Notes under the pieces: model-generated
Told to the model about the DNA's origin: nothing
Databases searched by the model: none
What the model saw: only the letters and a program-made list of their open reading frames with translations
Shown: piece after piece, positions 16,600-25,013 of the stretch
How the letters are laid out: the number at the start of each line of letters is the position of its first letter
How positions within the stretch are numbered: position 1 is the first letter of the stretch
From: an uncultured Acidimicrobiaceae bacterium
Lineage (GTDB): Bacteria; Actinomycetota; Acidimicrobiia; Acidimicrobiales; SZUA-35
Assembly (NCBI GenBank): GCA_947259095.1
Contig: CAMYLA010000040.1
Location: 7,691 to 40,202 of the forward strand
Reading direction: 5' to 3'
Length of the DNA stretch: 32,512 nt
Position numbers and translations under genes: made by a program

Positions 16600-17088
16600 A
16601 TGCAGGTCGTCATCCTCTGCGGGTCGCCCCGCGACGCCGATTGGGTCAACAAGATCGCCGACGTGCTCGGCTCCCTGGAGATACCGGTCATCCGCCGGGT
16701 CGGCTCGGCCCACCGGGTTCCCGAGCACGTGCTCGAGCTGCTCCGCCACTACGACGCCTCCCCGGAGCCGACGGTGTTCATCACCGTGGCCGGGATGAGC
16801 GACGCCCTGTCCGGGGTGACCGATGCCAACGTGCTGTCCCCGGTGGTGGCCTGCCCCCCGACATCGGACGCCTTCGCCGGACTCGACGTGCTGTCCAGCC
16901 TGCGGACCCCTCCCGGGGTGGCACCGATCGTGGCCCTGGAGCCGGGCAACGCCGCCCTGGCCGCAGCCAAGATCCTGGCCCTGGGCGATCCCGGCCTGCG
17001 GGATCGTATCGCCGCCCACCAGGCCAAGGCGGCACAGCGGGTGCTCGACGGCGACCGGGAACTGCAAGCGTCCGAGGGGCCACCTTGA
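16600..17088 (+). CDS. purE: AIR carboxylase PurE, class II-like
   Basis: The 162-residue product carboxylates AIR to CAIR, step 6 of IMP synthesis. The N-terminal CGSPRDADW and the VGSAHR motif mark the PurE fold. The rest follows the class II pattern: VFITVAGMSDALSG replaces the class I AGGAAHLPGM, then VVACPPTSDAFAGLDVLSSLRTPPGVAP and LEPGNAALAAAKI. From memory, this runs closely parallel to the T. denticola class II enzyme, which uses CO2 directly and needs no PurK. The usual class II AGRSN appears as AGMSD, and SAHK as SAHR, so two signature positions differ. It starts 5 bases after purC, with GAGGGCTGAGGGCG as a ribosome binding region. No purK is in the window. Confidence 0.9.
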   Translation: MQVVILCGSPRDADWVNKIADVLGSLEIPVIRRVGSAHRVPEHVLELLRHYDASPEPTVFITVAGMSDALSGVTDANVLSPVVACPPTSDAFAGLDVLSSLRTPPGVAPIVALEPGNAALAAAKILALGDPGLRDRIAAHQAKAAQRVLDGDRELQASEGPP

Positions 17089-17164
17089 AGCCACCACCAC
17101 GGTGGAACGGCCCGGCCCGGACGGCCGGACGCCAACCCGCCGCCCGAGACTAGACCCGACAGTT

Positions 17165-17170
17165 GAGAGG
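17165..17170 (+). promoter_or_regulatory. Ribosome binding site of purF
   Basis: GAGAGG lies 10 bases before ATG 17181 and favours that start over the in-frame TTG at 17163. TAGACC at 17151-17156 is a possible -10 box giving a short leader. Confidence 0.45.
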
Positions 17171-17180
17171 TACCCCGGAC

Positions 17181-18596
17181 ATGGAGCTCGATCGGCCAAA
17201 GGAAGAGTGCGGGGTCCTGGCCATAGCCTCCCCGTCCGATGATGTCGCCCGCTCGGCGTTCTTCGGCCTCTACGCCCTGCAACATCGGGGCCAGGAAGCA
17301 GCCGGCATCGCCGTGTCCGACGGTCGGGCGGTCCGGCTCCACAAGGGCCAGGGGCTGGTCAACCAGGTGTTCCAGCCCGGCACCCTCGACCCACTGGTTG
17401 GGAGCCTGGCCATCGGCCACACCCGCTACTCGACCACCGGCTCGAACAGTGAGCGCAACGTCCAGCCCTATGTCGTCGAGACGATCCACGGCCCGCTGGG
17501 AGTGGCCCACAACGGCAACCTGGTGAACGCCGATCGGCTGCGGACCAAGCTCCTGGAGCGGGGGGCCGGGTTGCAGTCATCCTCGGACTCCGAGGTGCTG
17601 GCTCTGATGCTGGCCGGTGCCGATGGCGACTCCTGGGAGGCGCGGCTGGCATCGGTGATGCCGAGCTGGGAGGGTGCGTTCTCCCTGGTGATCATCGCCG
17701 GCACAAAGGTCATCGCGGCCAGGGATCCGTGGGGATTCCGGCCGCTGTCGATGGGCAGGTTGCCATCGGGTGGTCATGTCGTCGCCTCCGAATCGGGCGC
17801 CCTCCACACCCTGGGCTGCGAATCGATCCGGGAGATCGAACCGGGCGAGATCGTGGTCCTGCAGGGCACCATTTCCCGGATCCGCCAGGCGGTGGTGGCC
17901 AAGCCGTCGCAGGCCCGGTGCACGTTCGAGCACATCTACTTCTCCCGGCCCGACGCCACCTGGGACGGCCTGCTGGTCCATCAGGCGCGCCAGAACCTCG
18001 GTGAGGAACTGGCCAGGGAGCATCCGGTGGAGGCCGATGTGGTCATCCCGGTTCCGGACTCCTCGACGCCGGCCGCCATCGGCTACGCCAATGTGTCCGG
18101 GATTCCCTACAACGAGGGGTTCGTCAAGAACCGCTACATCGGTCGGACCTTCATCGAGCCGACGGACGAGCTGCGGCGTCAGGGGGTGGCGCTCAAGTTC
18201 AACACCCTGCCGGAGAACATCGCCGGCCGCCGTGTGGTCGTGGTCGACGACTCGATCGTCCGGGGAACGACCGCCAACCAGCTGATCCGGCTCATCCGCG
18301 ACGCCGGTGCGTTGGAGGTCCACGTACGCATCACCTGCCCGCCGGTGTCCCATCCCTGTTTCTTCGGGGTCGACATGGGCTCCTACGACGAGCTCATCGC
18401 CCACCAACTCGGCGTACCGGAGATCTGCGAGCACATCGGGGCCGACAGCCTCGGGTTCCTGTCGGTGTCTCGGATGATGAAAGCGCTCGGTCGCGATGAC
18501 GGCTACTGCAACGCCTGCTTCACCGGCTCATACCCGGTGCCGGTGCAGCTGTCGATGGCCACCGGGAAGAAGCGGTTCGACGGGGTGCTCGAATGA
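17181..18596 (+). CDS. purF: Amidophosphoribosyltransferase
   Basis: The product catalyses the first committed step of purine synthesis, PRPP + Gln to phosphoribosylamine. The Ntn-hydrolase glutaminase domain begins at Cys10 of EECGVLAI, which implies removal of a nine-residue propeptide as in B. subtilis PurF. The C-terminal phosphoribosyltransferase domain carries the PRPP loop VVVVDDSIVRGTT. Four cysteines in the positions of the B. subtilis [4Fe-4S] cluster are present: Cys247 in ARCTFEH, the one in SHPCFFG and two in YCNACF, so this is the oxygen-sensitive iron-sulfur type. The 471-residue length is normal. It lies 92 bases after purE and 73 bases before purDM. Confidence 0.96.
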   Translation: MELDRPKEECGVLAIASPSDDVARSAFFGLYALQHRGQEAAGIAVSDGRAVRLHKGQGLVNQVFQPGTLDPLVGSLAIGHTRYSTTGSNSERNVQPYVVETIHGPLGVAHNGNLVNADRLRTKLLERGAGLQSSSDSEVLALMLAGADGDSWEARLASVMPSWEGAFSLVIIAGTKVIAARDPWGFRPLSMGRLPSGGHVVASESGALHTLGCESIREIEPGEIVVLQGTISRIRQAVVAKPSQARCTFEHIYFSRPDATWDGLLVHQARQNLGEELAREHPVEADVVIPVPDSSTPAAIGYANVSGIPYNEGFVKNRYIGRTFIEPTDELRRQGVALKFNTLPENIAGRRVVVVDDSIVRGTTANQLIRLIRDAGALEVHVRITCPPVSHPCFFGVDMGSYDELIAHQLGVPEICEHIGADSLGFLSVSRMMKALGRDDGYCNACFTGSYPVPVQLSMATGKKRFDGVLE

Positions 18597-18599
18597 CGG

Positions 18600-18623
18600 G
18601 TGACCTGCGCCCTGCGGGGTCAC
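18600..18623 (+). other. Inverted repeat between purF and purDM
   Basis: GTGACC (18600-18605) and GGTCAC (18618-18623) can pair as a 6-bp stem with a 12-base loop right after the purF stop. There is no U-tract, so it may be an RNA processing or weak attenuation element, or have no role. Confidence 0.25.
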
Positions 18624-18669
18624 ACGACCTTGGCCGACCGGCCGCCAAACAGGGAGAGAGGCCCTCGGC

Positions 18670-20976
18670 ATGAACAAGCTGCACGTGCTCCTGATCGGCT
18701 CCGGGGGGCGGGAACACGCAATCGCCAGGGCCATCTCCGGGTCGCCGATGCTGGGGTCGCTGGCGGTGGCCCCCGGCAACGCCGGAACCGCCGAGTACAA
18801 CGTTGCGCTCGATGTCGCCGACATCGAGGCGGTCCTGGACTACTGCCGGGCCGAGGCCATCGATCAGGTGATCGTCGGGCCAGAAGCACCGCTGGTGGCC
18901 GGTCTGGCCGATGCGGTCACCGCAACCGGCATCGCCTGCTTCGGTCCGTCGGCCGCTGCCGCCCAGCTCGAAGGCTCCAAGTCGTTCGCCCGCCATTTCG
19001 CGGCCCGGCACGGCATTCCGGGGCCGGAGTGCCAATCGTTCACCAAGGTCAACCCGGCGCTGGAGTGGCTCGACGAGTTCGACCGCCCGGTGGTGGTCAA
19101 GGCCGATGGCCTGGCGTCCGGCAAGGGGGTCATCATCCCCGAGAACCGGGTCGAGACCGAACGGGCGATCTACAGTCTGCTGTCGGAGCGGACCCTCGGC
19201 GAGGCCGGGGCCACCGTGGTGCTGGAGGAGCGGCTGGAGGGCGAGGAGCTGTCGCTGTTCGGCATTGCCGACGGATCCACCATCATCCCCATCGGGACCG
19301 CACAGGACCACAAGCGGGTCGGCGACGGCGACACCGGGCTCAACACCGGGGGCATGGGGGCCTTCGCCCCGGTGCCGGGCATGGCGGCGCTGGAGCCCGA
19401 CCTGGTGGCACGGTTCCTGGTACCGGCGATCGAGGGGATGGCCGCCGAGGGCATGCCGTACGTCGGGGTGCTCTATGCCGGCATCATCCTCACCGAGGAC
19501 GGTCCCCGGCTGATCGAGTACAACTGCCGCTTCGGTGACCCCGAGGCCCAGGTGCTGTTGCCGCTGATCGGATCCGACGTGCTCGAGCTGATCGCCGCCG
19601 CCTCGAAGGGACAGCTGGCCGATGTCGCGGTCGAACGGGTCCCCGGCGTCACCGCGGCCACGGTGGTGGTGGCGGCAAAGGGATATCCCACGTCGCCGGC
19701 CCTCGACATCGCCATCCCCGACGTGACGGCCCCGGCCGATGTGACCCTGATCCACAGCTCCACCAAGGTCGAGAACGGCCGGGTCATCAGCAATGGTGGC
19801 CGGGTGTTGTCGGTCACCGGGACCGGCACCGACCTGGCAGACGCCCTGGAGAAGGTCTACGGGGTGGTCGACGAACTGGTCAACGACCAACTGTTCGCCC
19901 GGTCCGACATCGGTCATCGCTATGTGACGAGGCTCGGCCCGCCGCCCGACCCGATGGTCGAGGCCGGCAGCGCCTACGCCAAGGCCGGGGTTTCGTTCGC
20001 CGCGGCCGCCGACGCCACCGCCAGGATGGCCGAATCGGTCCTGAGCACCCACGACGATCGGGTCGTCAGCAGCCTCGGCAGCTTCGGCGGGGTCTTCGAC
20101 CTGGCGTCGCTGGCCGGACTGGAGGATCCGCTGCTGGTGGCCACCACCGACGGCGTCGGCACCAAGACGGTCCTGGCCGAGCAGCTCGACGCCTGGGAGT
20201 CGGTCGGTGCCGACATCGTCAACCACGGGGTCAACGACGTGCTGGTCCAGGGGGCCCGGCCGCTCTTCTTCCTCGACACGGTGGCCGCGGCGTCGCTCGA
20301 CCCCCATCTCGTGGCCCGGGTGGTCTCCGGCATGGCGGTGGCCTGCCGGGAGGTCGGCTGCATCCTGCTCGGCGGCGAGACCGCCGAGATGCCAGACGTG
20401 CTGACCCATGGAGCGGTGGACGTCGCGGGGACACTGATCGGCGTCGTCGAGCGGTCGAAGCTGCTCCCTCGGGCGTCGATCGAACCCGGTCACCTCCTGG
20501 TCGGCCTCGGCTCTTCCGGCCTCCACACCAACGGGTACTCGCTGGCCCGCAAGGTCCTGTCCGGCATCGACCTGAAGGAGCCGCTGCCTGGCGTCGCCGA
20601 CACCACGATCGGCGAGGCGCTCCTGGCCGTCCACCGCTCCTACCTGGCGCCGCTCTCGGCCGCCCTCGACCACGACCTCATCCAGGGCCTGGCCCACATC
20701 ACCGGTGGCGGCCTGGTGGACAACCTGCCCCGTGTCCTGCCAGACGGGTGTGGGGCGGTGGTGGAGACGTCGTCGTGGACCAGGCCTCCGCTGTTCAAGT
20801 TCCTGGTCGGCCTGGCCGGACTGAACAAGGTCGAAGCGCACCAGATCCTCAACATGGGTATCGGCATGGTGGTGATCGTGGCCCCCGAAGATCTCGAGGT
20901 GGCCCAGGCCGCCATCCCGGAGCAGACCAGGGTGATCGGCAGGGTCGTCGACGGCCAGGGGGTGGCCCTGCATTGA
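18670..20976 (+). CDS. purDM: PurD-PurM fusion: GAR synthetase and AIR synthetase
   Basis: The 768-residue bifunctional protein combines steps 2 and 5 of IMP synthesis. Residues 1-421 are PurD (PRA + Gly + ATP to GAR): GSGGREHAIA at the start, the ATP-grasp VVKADGLASGKGV, HKRVGDGDTGLNTGGMGAF and EYNCRFGDPEAQ. A short linker, about 422-433 with GPPPDP, leads into PurM (FGAM to AIR), from SAYAKAGV at 434 to the end: ATTDGVGTKT near 491-500, GGETAEMP, GLGSSGLHTNGYSLARKVL and TGGGLVDNLPR. Both halves are near full length and keep their motifs. There is no stop, frameshift or internal start signal at the junction. The order equals the first two domains of animal GART and yeast Ade5,7. purN overlaps its stop. 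Confidence 0.95.
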   Translation: MNKLHVLLIGSGGREHAIARAISGSPMLGSLAVAPGNAGTAEYNVALDVADIEAVLDYCRAEAIDQVIVGPEAPLVAGLADAVTATGIACFGPSAAAAQLEGSKSFARHFAARHGIPGPECQSFTKVNPALEWLDEFDRPVVVKADGLASGKGVIIPENRVETERAIYSLLSERTLGEAGATVVLEERLEGEELSLFGIADGSTIIPIGTAQDHKRVGDGDTGLNTGGMGAFAPVPGMAALEPDLVARFLVPAIEGMAAEGMPYVGVLYAGIILTEDGPRLIEYNCRFGDPEAQVLLPLIGSDVLELIAAASKGQLADVAVERVPGVTAATVVVAAKGYPTSPALDIAIPDVTAPADVTLIHSSTKVENGRVISNGGRVLSVTGTGTDLADALEKVYGVVDELVNDQLFARSDIGHRYVTRLGPPPDPMVEAGSAYAKAGVSFAAAADATARMAESVLSTHDDRVVSSLGSFGGVFDLASLAGLEDPLLVATTDGVGTKTVLAEQLDAWESVGADIVNHGVNDVLVQGARPLFFLDTVAAASLDPHLVARVVSGMAVACREVGCILLGGETAEMPDVLTHGAVDVAGTLIGVVERSKLLPRASIEPGHLLVGLGSSGLHTNGYSLARKVLSGIDLKEPLPGVADTTIGEALLAVHRSYLAPLSAALDHDLIQGLAHITGGGLVDNLPRVLPDGCGAVVETSSWTRPPLFKFLVGLAGLNKVEAHQILNMGIGMVVIVAPEDLEVAQAAIPEQTRVIGRVVDGQGVALH

Positions 20977-21608
20977 CCGAACCGGCCCGGCTGGTGGTGC
21001 TGGTCTCCGGTTCCGGGACCAACCTGGCGGCCATACTCGACGCCTGCGCCGACACCGAGGACGGCTCCGCCGGGGTCGTCGGCCCGGCCGTCGACCGGCT
21101 CGATGCCGAGGTGGTGCTGGTCATCTCCAACAACCCGGACGCCTACGCACTGGAGCGGGCCACTGCGGCCGGTGTTGCCACGTCGGTCATGCCCCACCAG
21201 GGTCGGGACCGTTCCGAGTACGACACCGAGCTGGCATACGAGGCCAAGATCGTCGGCGCCGACCTGATCGTGCTCGCCGGCTGGAACCGGGTGCTGACCG
21301 ATGCCTTCCTGGCCCACCACACCGTGATCAACCTCCACCCGGCCAAGCCGGGCGCCTTCCCCGGCCTCGGCGCCATCGACAGGGCGTTCGAGGCCTGGCA
21401 GCGGGGCGAGGTCACCTCCGGCGGTGTCATGGTGCACTACGTGGCGGACGAGGGCATAGACAACGGTCCGGTGATCGGCTGGGAAGAGGTGCCGTTCGAG
21501 CCCGGCGATTCCCTGGCATCATTCGAGCAGCGGGTGCACGAGACCGAGCATCGGCTACTGGTTGCGAGTATTCACACCGTGTTGACCGAACTGCGGTCGA
21601 AGTTGTGA
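20973..21608 (+). CDS. purN: GAR formyltransferase, 10-formyl-THF dependent
   Basis: The product formylates GAR to FGAR, step 3 of IMP synthesis. SGSGTNLAAILDAC is the phosphate-binding loop. Catalytic residues are Asn120 and His122 in INLHPAKPGAFPG and Asp163 in GIDNGPVI. The 211-residue length is normal. The predicted start is TTG, overlapping the purDM stop as TTGA (20973-20976). Homology begins a few residues after it, and no in-frame ATG exists nearby, so strong translational coupling to purDM is likely. GTG 20994 is the alternative but would trim the first strand. The substrate loop reads HPAKPGAFPGLG rather than the common HPSLLPAFPGLH, a small variation. Confidence 0.93.
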   Translation: MTEPARLVVLVSGSGTNLAAILDACADTEDGSAGVVGPAVDRLDAEVVLVISNNPDAYALERATAAGVATSVMPHQGRDRSEYDTELAYEAKIVGADLIVLAGWNRVLTDAFLAHHTVINLHPAKPGAFPGLGAIDRAFEAWQRGEVTSGGVMVHYVADEGIDNGPVIGWEEVPFEPGDSLASFEQRVHETEHRLLVASIHTVLTELRSKL

Positions 21609-21650
21609 TTTGATTGGCTGGAACGACCCAGCGCACACGAGTTCTCAATC

Positions 21651-21655
21651 GGAGG
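21651..21655 (+). promoter_or_regulatory. Ribosome binding site of guaB
   Basis: GGAGG lies 6 bases before ATG 21662, the strongest Shine-Dalgarno site in the window. It rules out the in-frame upstream start at 21614 and shows that not every gene here is leaderless. Confidence 0.7.
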
Positions 21656-21661
21656 AACCCC

Positions 21662-23116
21662 ATGGCCGGAAACCACGAGCTGCTGACCGGATTCGAATCG
21701 TTGACCTTCGACGACGTGCTGGTCGTGCCCGGTTGGAGTGAGGTCCTGCCAAACGAGGTGTCGACCGCCACCAGCCTGGCCGGCATCGATCTCAAGGTCC
21801 CGCTGCTCTCGGCCGCCATGGACACCGTCACCGAGGCGCCGCTGGCCATCTCCCTGGCCAGGGAGGGTGGGATCGGCGTACTCCACCGCAACCTGTCGAT
21901 CGACGCCCAGGCGGCCGAGGTCGACCGGGTCAAGCGGGCTCAGGCCGGGATGATCACCGCCCCGGTCAGCCTCCCCCCGGACGCCACCCTGGCCGAGGCC
22001 GAGGTGATCATGGCCCGCCATTCGATCTCCGGGGTCCCGATCGTCGACGAGGACCAGATCCTGGTCGGCATCCTGACCAACCGCGATGTGCGGTTCTGCA
22101 CCGAGACCGAGGACGACCGCCCGGTCACCGATTTCATGACGTCCCGCAACCTGGTCACCGCCCCGGTCGGGACCTCGCTCGATCAGGCGGTGGCGATCCT
22201 CCACGAGCATCGCATCGAGAAGCTGCCGCTGGTCGACGACGACGGCCGCCTCCGGGGGCTGATCACGGTGAAGGACATCACCAAGCGGATCGAGAAGCCC
22301 CATGCGGCACTGGATGGCGAGGGTCGGCTGCGGGTCGGCGCCGCCGTCGGTGTGACCGACGCCGCCGAGCGGGCCGAGGCACTGATTCCGGCCGGCGTCG
22401 ACATGCTGGTTGTCGACACCGCCCACGGCCACACCAGGGGGGTGGTCGACACGGTCAGCCACCTGAAGCAGAAATGGCCCGAGGTCATCGTGGTCGGTGG
22501 CAACGTGGTCACCGCCGAGGGGGCAGAAGCCCTGATCGAGGCCGGGGCCGACATGATCAAGGTCGGCGTCGGAGCCGGTTCGATCTGTACCACCAGGGTG
22601 GTGGCCGGAGCCGGTATGCCACAGCTGTCCGCCATCTACGAGACCGCCATGGTGGCACGACCCCGTGGCATCCCCGTCATCGCCGACGGCGGGGTCGTGT
22701 CCTCCGGCGACATCGTCAAGGCGTTCGTCGCCGGAGCCGATGCGGTGATGCTCGGCAACGCCCTGGCCGGGGTCGACGAGGCCCCCGGTGACCTGGAGCT
22801 GGTCGAAGGTTCGATGTGGAAGACCTACCGGGGCATGGGTTCGGCCGGCGCCATGAAGGGTCGGGCCGCCGACCGCTACGGCACCGGACAGGCCCCGGGC
22901 AAACACGTGCCGGAGGGGGTGGAGGCCCGGGTCCGCTACGCCGGATCGTTGGCCGAGCTGATCGCTCAGCTGCTTGGTGGCCTGCGGTCGGGCATGGGCT
23001 ACGCCGGGGCGTCGAACCTCGAGGACCTGCGAACCAAGACCAGGCTGACCAAGATCACCGGGGCCGGGCTGCGGGAGAGCCACCCCCACGATGTGCAGGT
23101 GCTCCGGGACGAGTAG
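21662..23116 (+). CDS. guaB: IMP dehydrogenase
   Basis: The product oxidises IMP to XMP with NAD+, the first step to GMP. The 484-residue protein starts with [17 protein letters not shown]. Two CBS domains, about residues 95-215, are inserted in the barrel. The catalytic Cys309 lies in [11 protein letters not shown], and the mobile flap and active-site arginine/tyrosine segment read [17 protein letters not shown]. The end, [33 protein letters not shown], is the usual C terminus. It follows purN by 53 bases on the same strand, so the cluster leads from PRPP towards AIR-derived intermediates and then from IMP to XMP, without the final IMP-forming genes purB and purH. Confidence 0.96.
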   Translation: MAGNHELLTGFESLTFDDVLVVPGWSEVLPNEVSTATSLAGIDLKVPLLSAAMDTVTEAPLAISLAREGGIGVLHRNLSIDAQAAEVDRVKRAQAGMITAPVSLPPDATLAEAEVIMARHSISGVPIVDEDQILVGILTNRDVRFCTETEDDRPVTDFMTSRNLVTAPVGTSLDQAVAILHEHRIEKLPLVDDDGRLRGLITVKDITKRIEKPHAALDGEGRLRVGAAVGVTDAAERAEALIPAGVDMLVVDTAHGHTRGVVDTVSHLKQKWPEVIVVGGNVVTAEGAEALIEAGADMIKVGVGAGSICTTRVVAGAGMPQLSAIYETAMVARPRGIPVIADGGVVSSGDIVKAFVAGADAVMLGNALAGVDEAPGDLELVEGSMWKTYRGMGSAGAMKGRAADRYGTGQAPGKHVPEGVEARVRYAGSLAELIAQLLGGLRSGMGYAGASNLEDLRTKTRLTKITGAGLRESHPHDVQVLRDE

Positions 23117-23187
23117 CGGCCAGGCCGGAGATCGGGCCGCATCGGGTCGCCACCAAGAATCATCTGGGGCATGGCCGGCGAGCCCAC

Positions 23188-23193
23188 TACGGT
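23188..23193 (+). promoter_or_regulatory. -10 box TACGGT, leaderless start of the ABC exporter operon
   Basis: TACGGT ends 7 bases before ATG 23201. This favours 23201 over the in-frame ATG at 23171, which lies upstream of the box. Confidence 0.5.
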
Positions 23194-23200
23194 GGGGCCG

Positions 23201-24160
23201 ATGCCAGACAGCCGCCGAGACGCCACGGACCCGGCCGGTCCGCTGGTGCAGGCTCGAGGGCTGACCAAGCGGTTCGATTCGTTCTGTGCGGTCGACGGCA
23301 TCGACTTCGAGATCAACGCCGGGGAGGCCTTCGGGTTTCTCGGCCCGAACGGGGCCGGCAAGTCCTCGACGATGCGTATGCTGGGTTGCGTCTCGCCCCG
23401 GACCGCAGGCGAGCTCTCGATCTTCGGCCTCGACCCGTCCCTGGATGGGGCCGCGGTCCGGGCCCGGCTCGGCGTGGTACCCCAGGACGACACCCTGGAT
23501 ATCGGCCTCACGGTTCGGGAGAACCTGCTGGTCTACGGCCGGTTCTTCGACCTGGGCCATAGGGAGGTGGGGCGGCGGGCCGACGAGCTACTGGCCTTCA
23601 CCCAACTGGGCGAGCGGGCCGATGACAAGGTCGAGCCGTTGTCGGGTGGCATGAAACGGCGGCTCACCATCGCCAGGGCGCTCATCAACCAACCGGAACT
23701 GGTGCTGCTCGACGAACCGACCACCGGGCTCGATCCCCAAGCCCGGCATCTGGTCTGGGAGCGGCTGTACCGGCTGAAGCAGCAGGGTGCGACGTTGCTG
23801 CTGACCACCCACTACATGGATGAGGCCGAGCAGCTGTGCGACCGGTTGGTGGTGATGGACAAGGGCCGAATCGTCGATCACGGGTCGCCCCGCCAGCTCA
23901 TCGAGGCCCACTGCACGAGAGAGGTGCTCGAGCTCCGATTCGACGACCCCGATCGACACCACACCGCAGTCGGCGAGCTCGAGCGGCTGCCGTTCCAGGT
24001 CGAGCCGCTGCCCGATCGGGTCCTGGTCTACGCCGACGACGGCGACGGCGCAGCATCGGCGGTTGCCGGTCTGGGGGTGGCGCCGATCGCCTCACTGGTG
24101 CGGCGCTCGACCCTGGAAGATGTCTTCCTCCGCCTCACCGGTCGGTCCCTCGTCGACTGA
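23201..24160 (+). CDS. ABC exporter ATP-binding protein (DrrA/NodI-like)
   Basis: The 319-residue ATPase has Walker A GPNGAGKSS at 48-56, a VVPQDDTLD Q-loop and the signature LSGGMKRR near 147-154. Walker B LVLLDEPTTGLD spans about 167-178 and the H-loop is TTHYMDEAE. A C-terminal regulatory extension after residue 225 ends in LEDVFLRLTGR, as in DrrA-type ATPases. The following two permeases complete an ABC-2 exporter of the NodI/NodJ or daunorubicin type. The substrate cannot be told from sequence. Lipids, polysaccharides and drugs are all known for the group. Confidence 0.92.
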   Translation: MPDSRRDATDPAGPLVQARGLTKRFDSFCAVDGIDFEINAGEAFGFLGPNGAGKSSTMRMLGCVSPRTAGELSIFGLDPSLDGAAVRARLGVVPQDDTLDIGLTVRENLLVYGRFFDLGHREVGRRADELLAFTQLGERADDKVEPLSGGMKRRLTIARALINQPELVLLDEPTTGLDPQARHLVWERLYRLKQQGATLLLTTHYMDEAEQLCDRLVVMDKGRIVDHGSPRQLIEAHCTREVLELRFDDPDRHHTAVGELERLPFQVEPLPDRVLVYADDGDGAASAVAGLGVAPIASLVRRSTLEDVFLRLTGRSLVD

Positions 24161-24170
24161 TGGCACGACC

Positions 24171-25013
24171 ATGACCGCGGTGGAGGGTTCGATGCGGTCG
24201 GGGGCGACCCCCGATGGTGCCGGCCCCGGTCAACGGCGGGGCACCCCCCGGTTCCTGCTGGTGACCGAGTACTACGCCACCCTGTTCCGCCACTTCTGGC
24301 GGGGCAGCATCGTGACGATCCTGATCAGCCCGATCCTGTATCTCCTGGCCATGGGACTGGGCGTCGGGAGCCTCGTCGACGACAACACCGGGACCGCCAT
24401 CGAGGGCACACCGTACCTCCACTACGTGGCCCCGGGGCTGCTGGCCGCCGCCGCCATGCAGACCGCGGTGAACGGTTCGTTGTTCCCGGTCCTGGCGTCG
24501 GTCAAGTGGCTGCGTACCGCCCATGGGATCGTGGCGACCCCGATCCGTCCGGTCGACCTGGCATTTGGGATGCAGGCCTGGCTGGTGATCCAGATGCTTG
24601 TGGCGGCCACGGTGTTCGTCGCCATCATGGCGGTGGCCGGCGCCATCGACTCGCCGTGGGTCCTGGCCGCCCCGCCGGCGGCCGCGCTTGGTGGACTGGC
24701 CTACTCGACGTGGCTCTCGGCATGGGCCATCGGGCGGGAGAGCGAGAGGTCGTTCCCGCTGATCTTCCGTCTCGGCGTGTTGCCGTCGTTCCTGCTCTCC
24801 GGCACCTTCTTCCCGATCGAGCAGTTGCCGGGCCCGCTGAGGGTCCTGGCCTCGGTTTCTCCTCTGTGGCATGCGGTCGAGCTGGTGCGGGGGGCCACCG
24901 CCGGCACGCTCGACCCGGGCCCGGCCACAGCCCATGTTGCGGTGCTGACCTCCTACGTCGCCGCCGGCCTGTGGCTGGCCGCCGGGGCCTACACCAGGAG
25001 GCTGCACCAGTGA
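24171..25013 (+). CDS. ABC-2 type transporter permease 1
   Basis: The 280-residue integral membrane protein begins with a polar tail of about 35 residues, then has about six hydrophobic segments. FFPIEQLPGPLRVLASVSPLWHAVELVRG near residue 215 is the conserved ABC-2 permease end region of the NodJ type. The gene starts 10 bases after the ATPase stop and overlaps the second permease as GTGA (25010-25013), so the three genes are one operon. The two permeases are related and probably form a heterodimer. Confidence 0.9.
   Translation: MTAVEGSMRSGATPDGAGPGQRRGTPRFLLVTEYYATLFRHFWRGSIVTILISPILYLLAMGLGVGSLVDDNTGTAIEGTPYLHYVAPGLLAAAAMQTAVNGSLFPVLASVKWLRTAHGIVATPIRPVDLAFGMQAWLVIQMLVAATVFVAIMAVAGAIDSPWVLAAPPAAALGGLAYSTWLSAWAIGRESERSFPLIFRLGVLPSFLLSGTFFPIEQLPGPLRVLASVSPLWHAVELVRGATAGTLDPGPATAHVAVLTSYVAAGLWLAAGAYTRRLHQ

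Noticed and set aside
18520..20973. An 817-codon open frame on the minus strand opposite purDM
   Set aside because: High third-position GC keeps antisense frames open. The product is His/Gly/Asp/Gln-rich without domains, while the plus strand carries clear PurD and PurM motifs.
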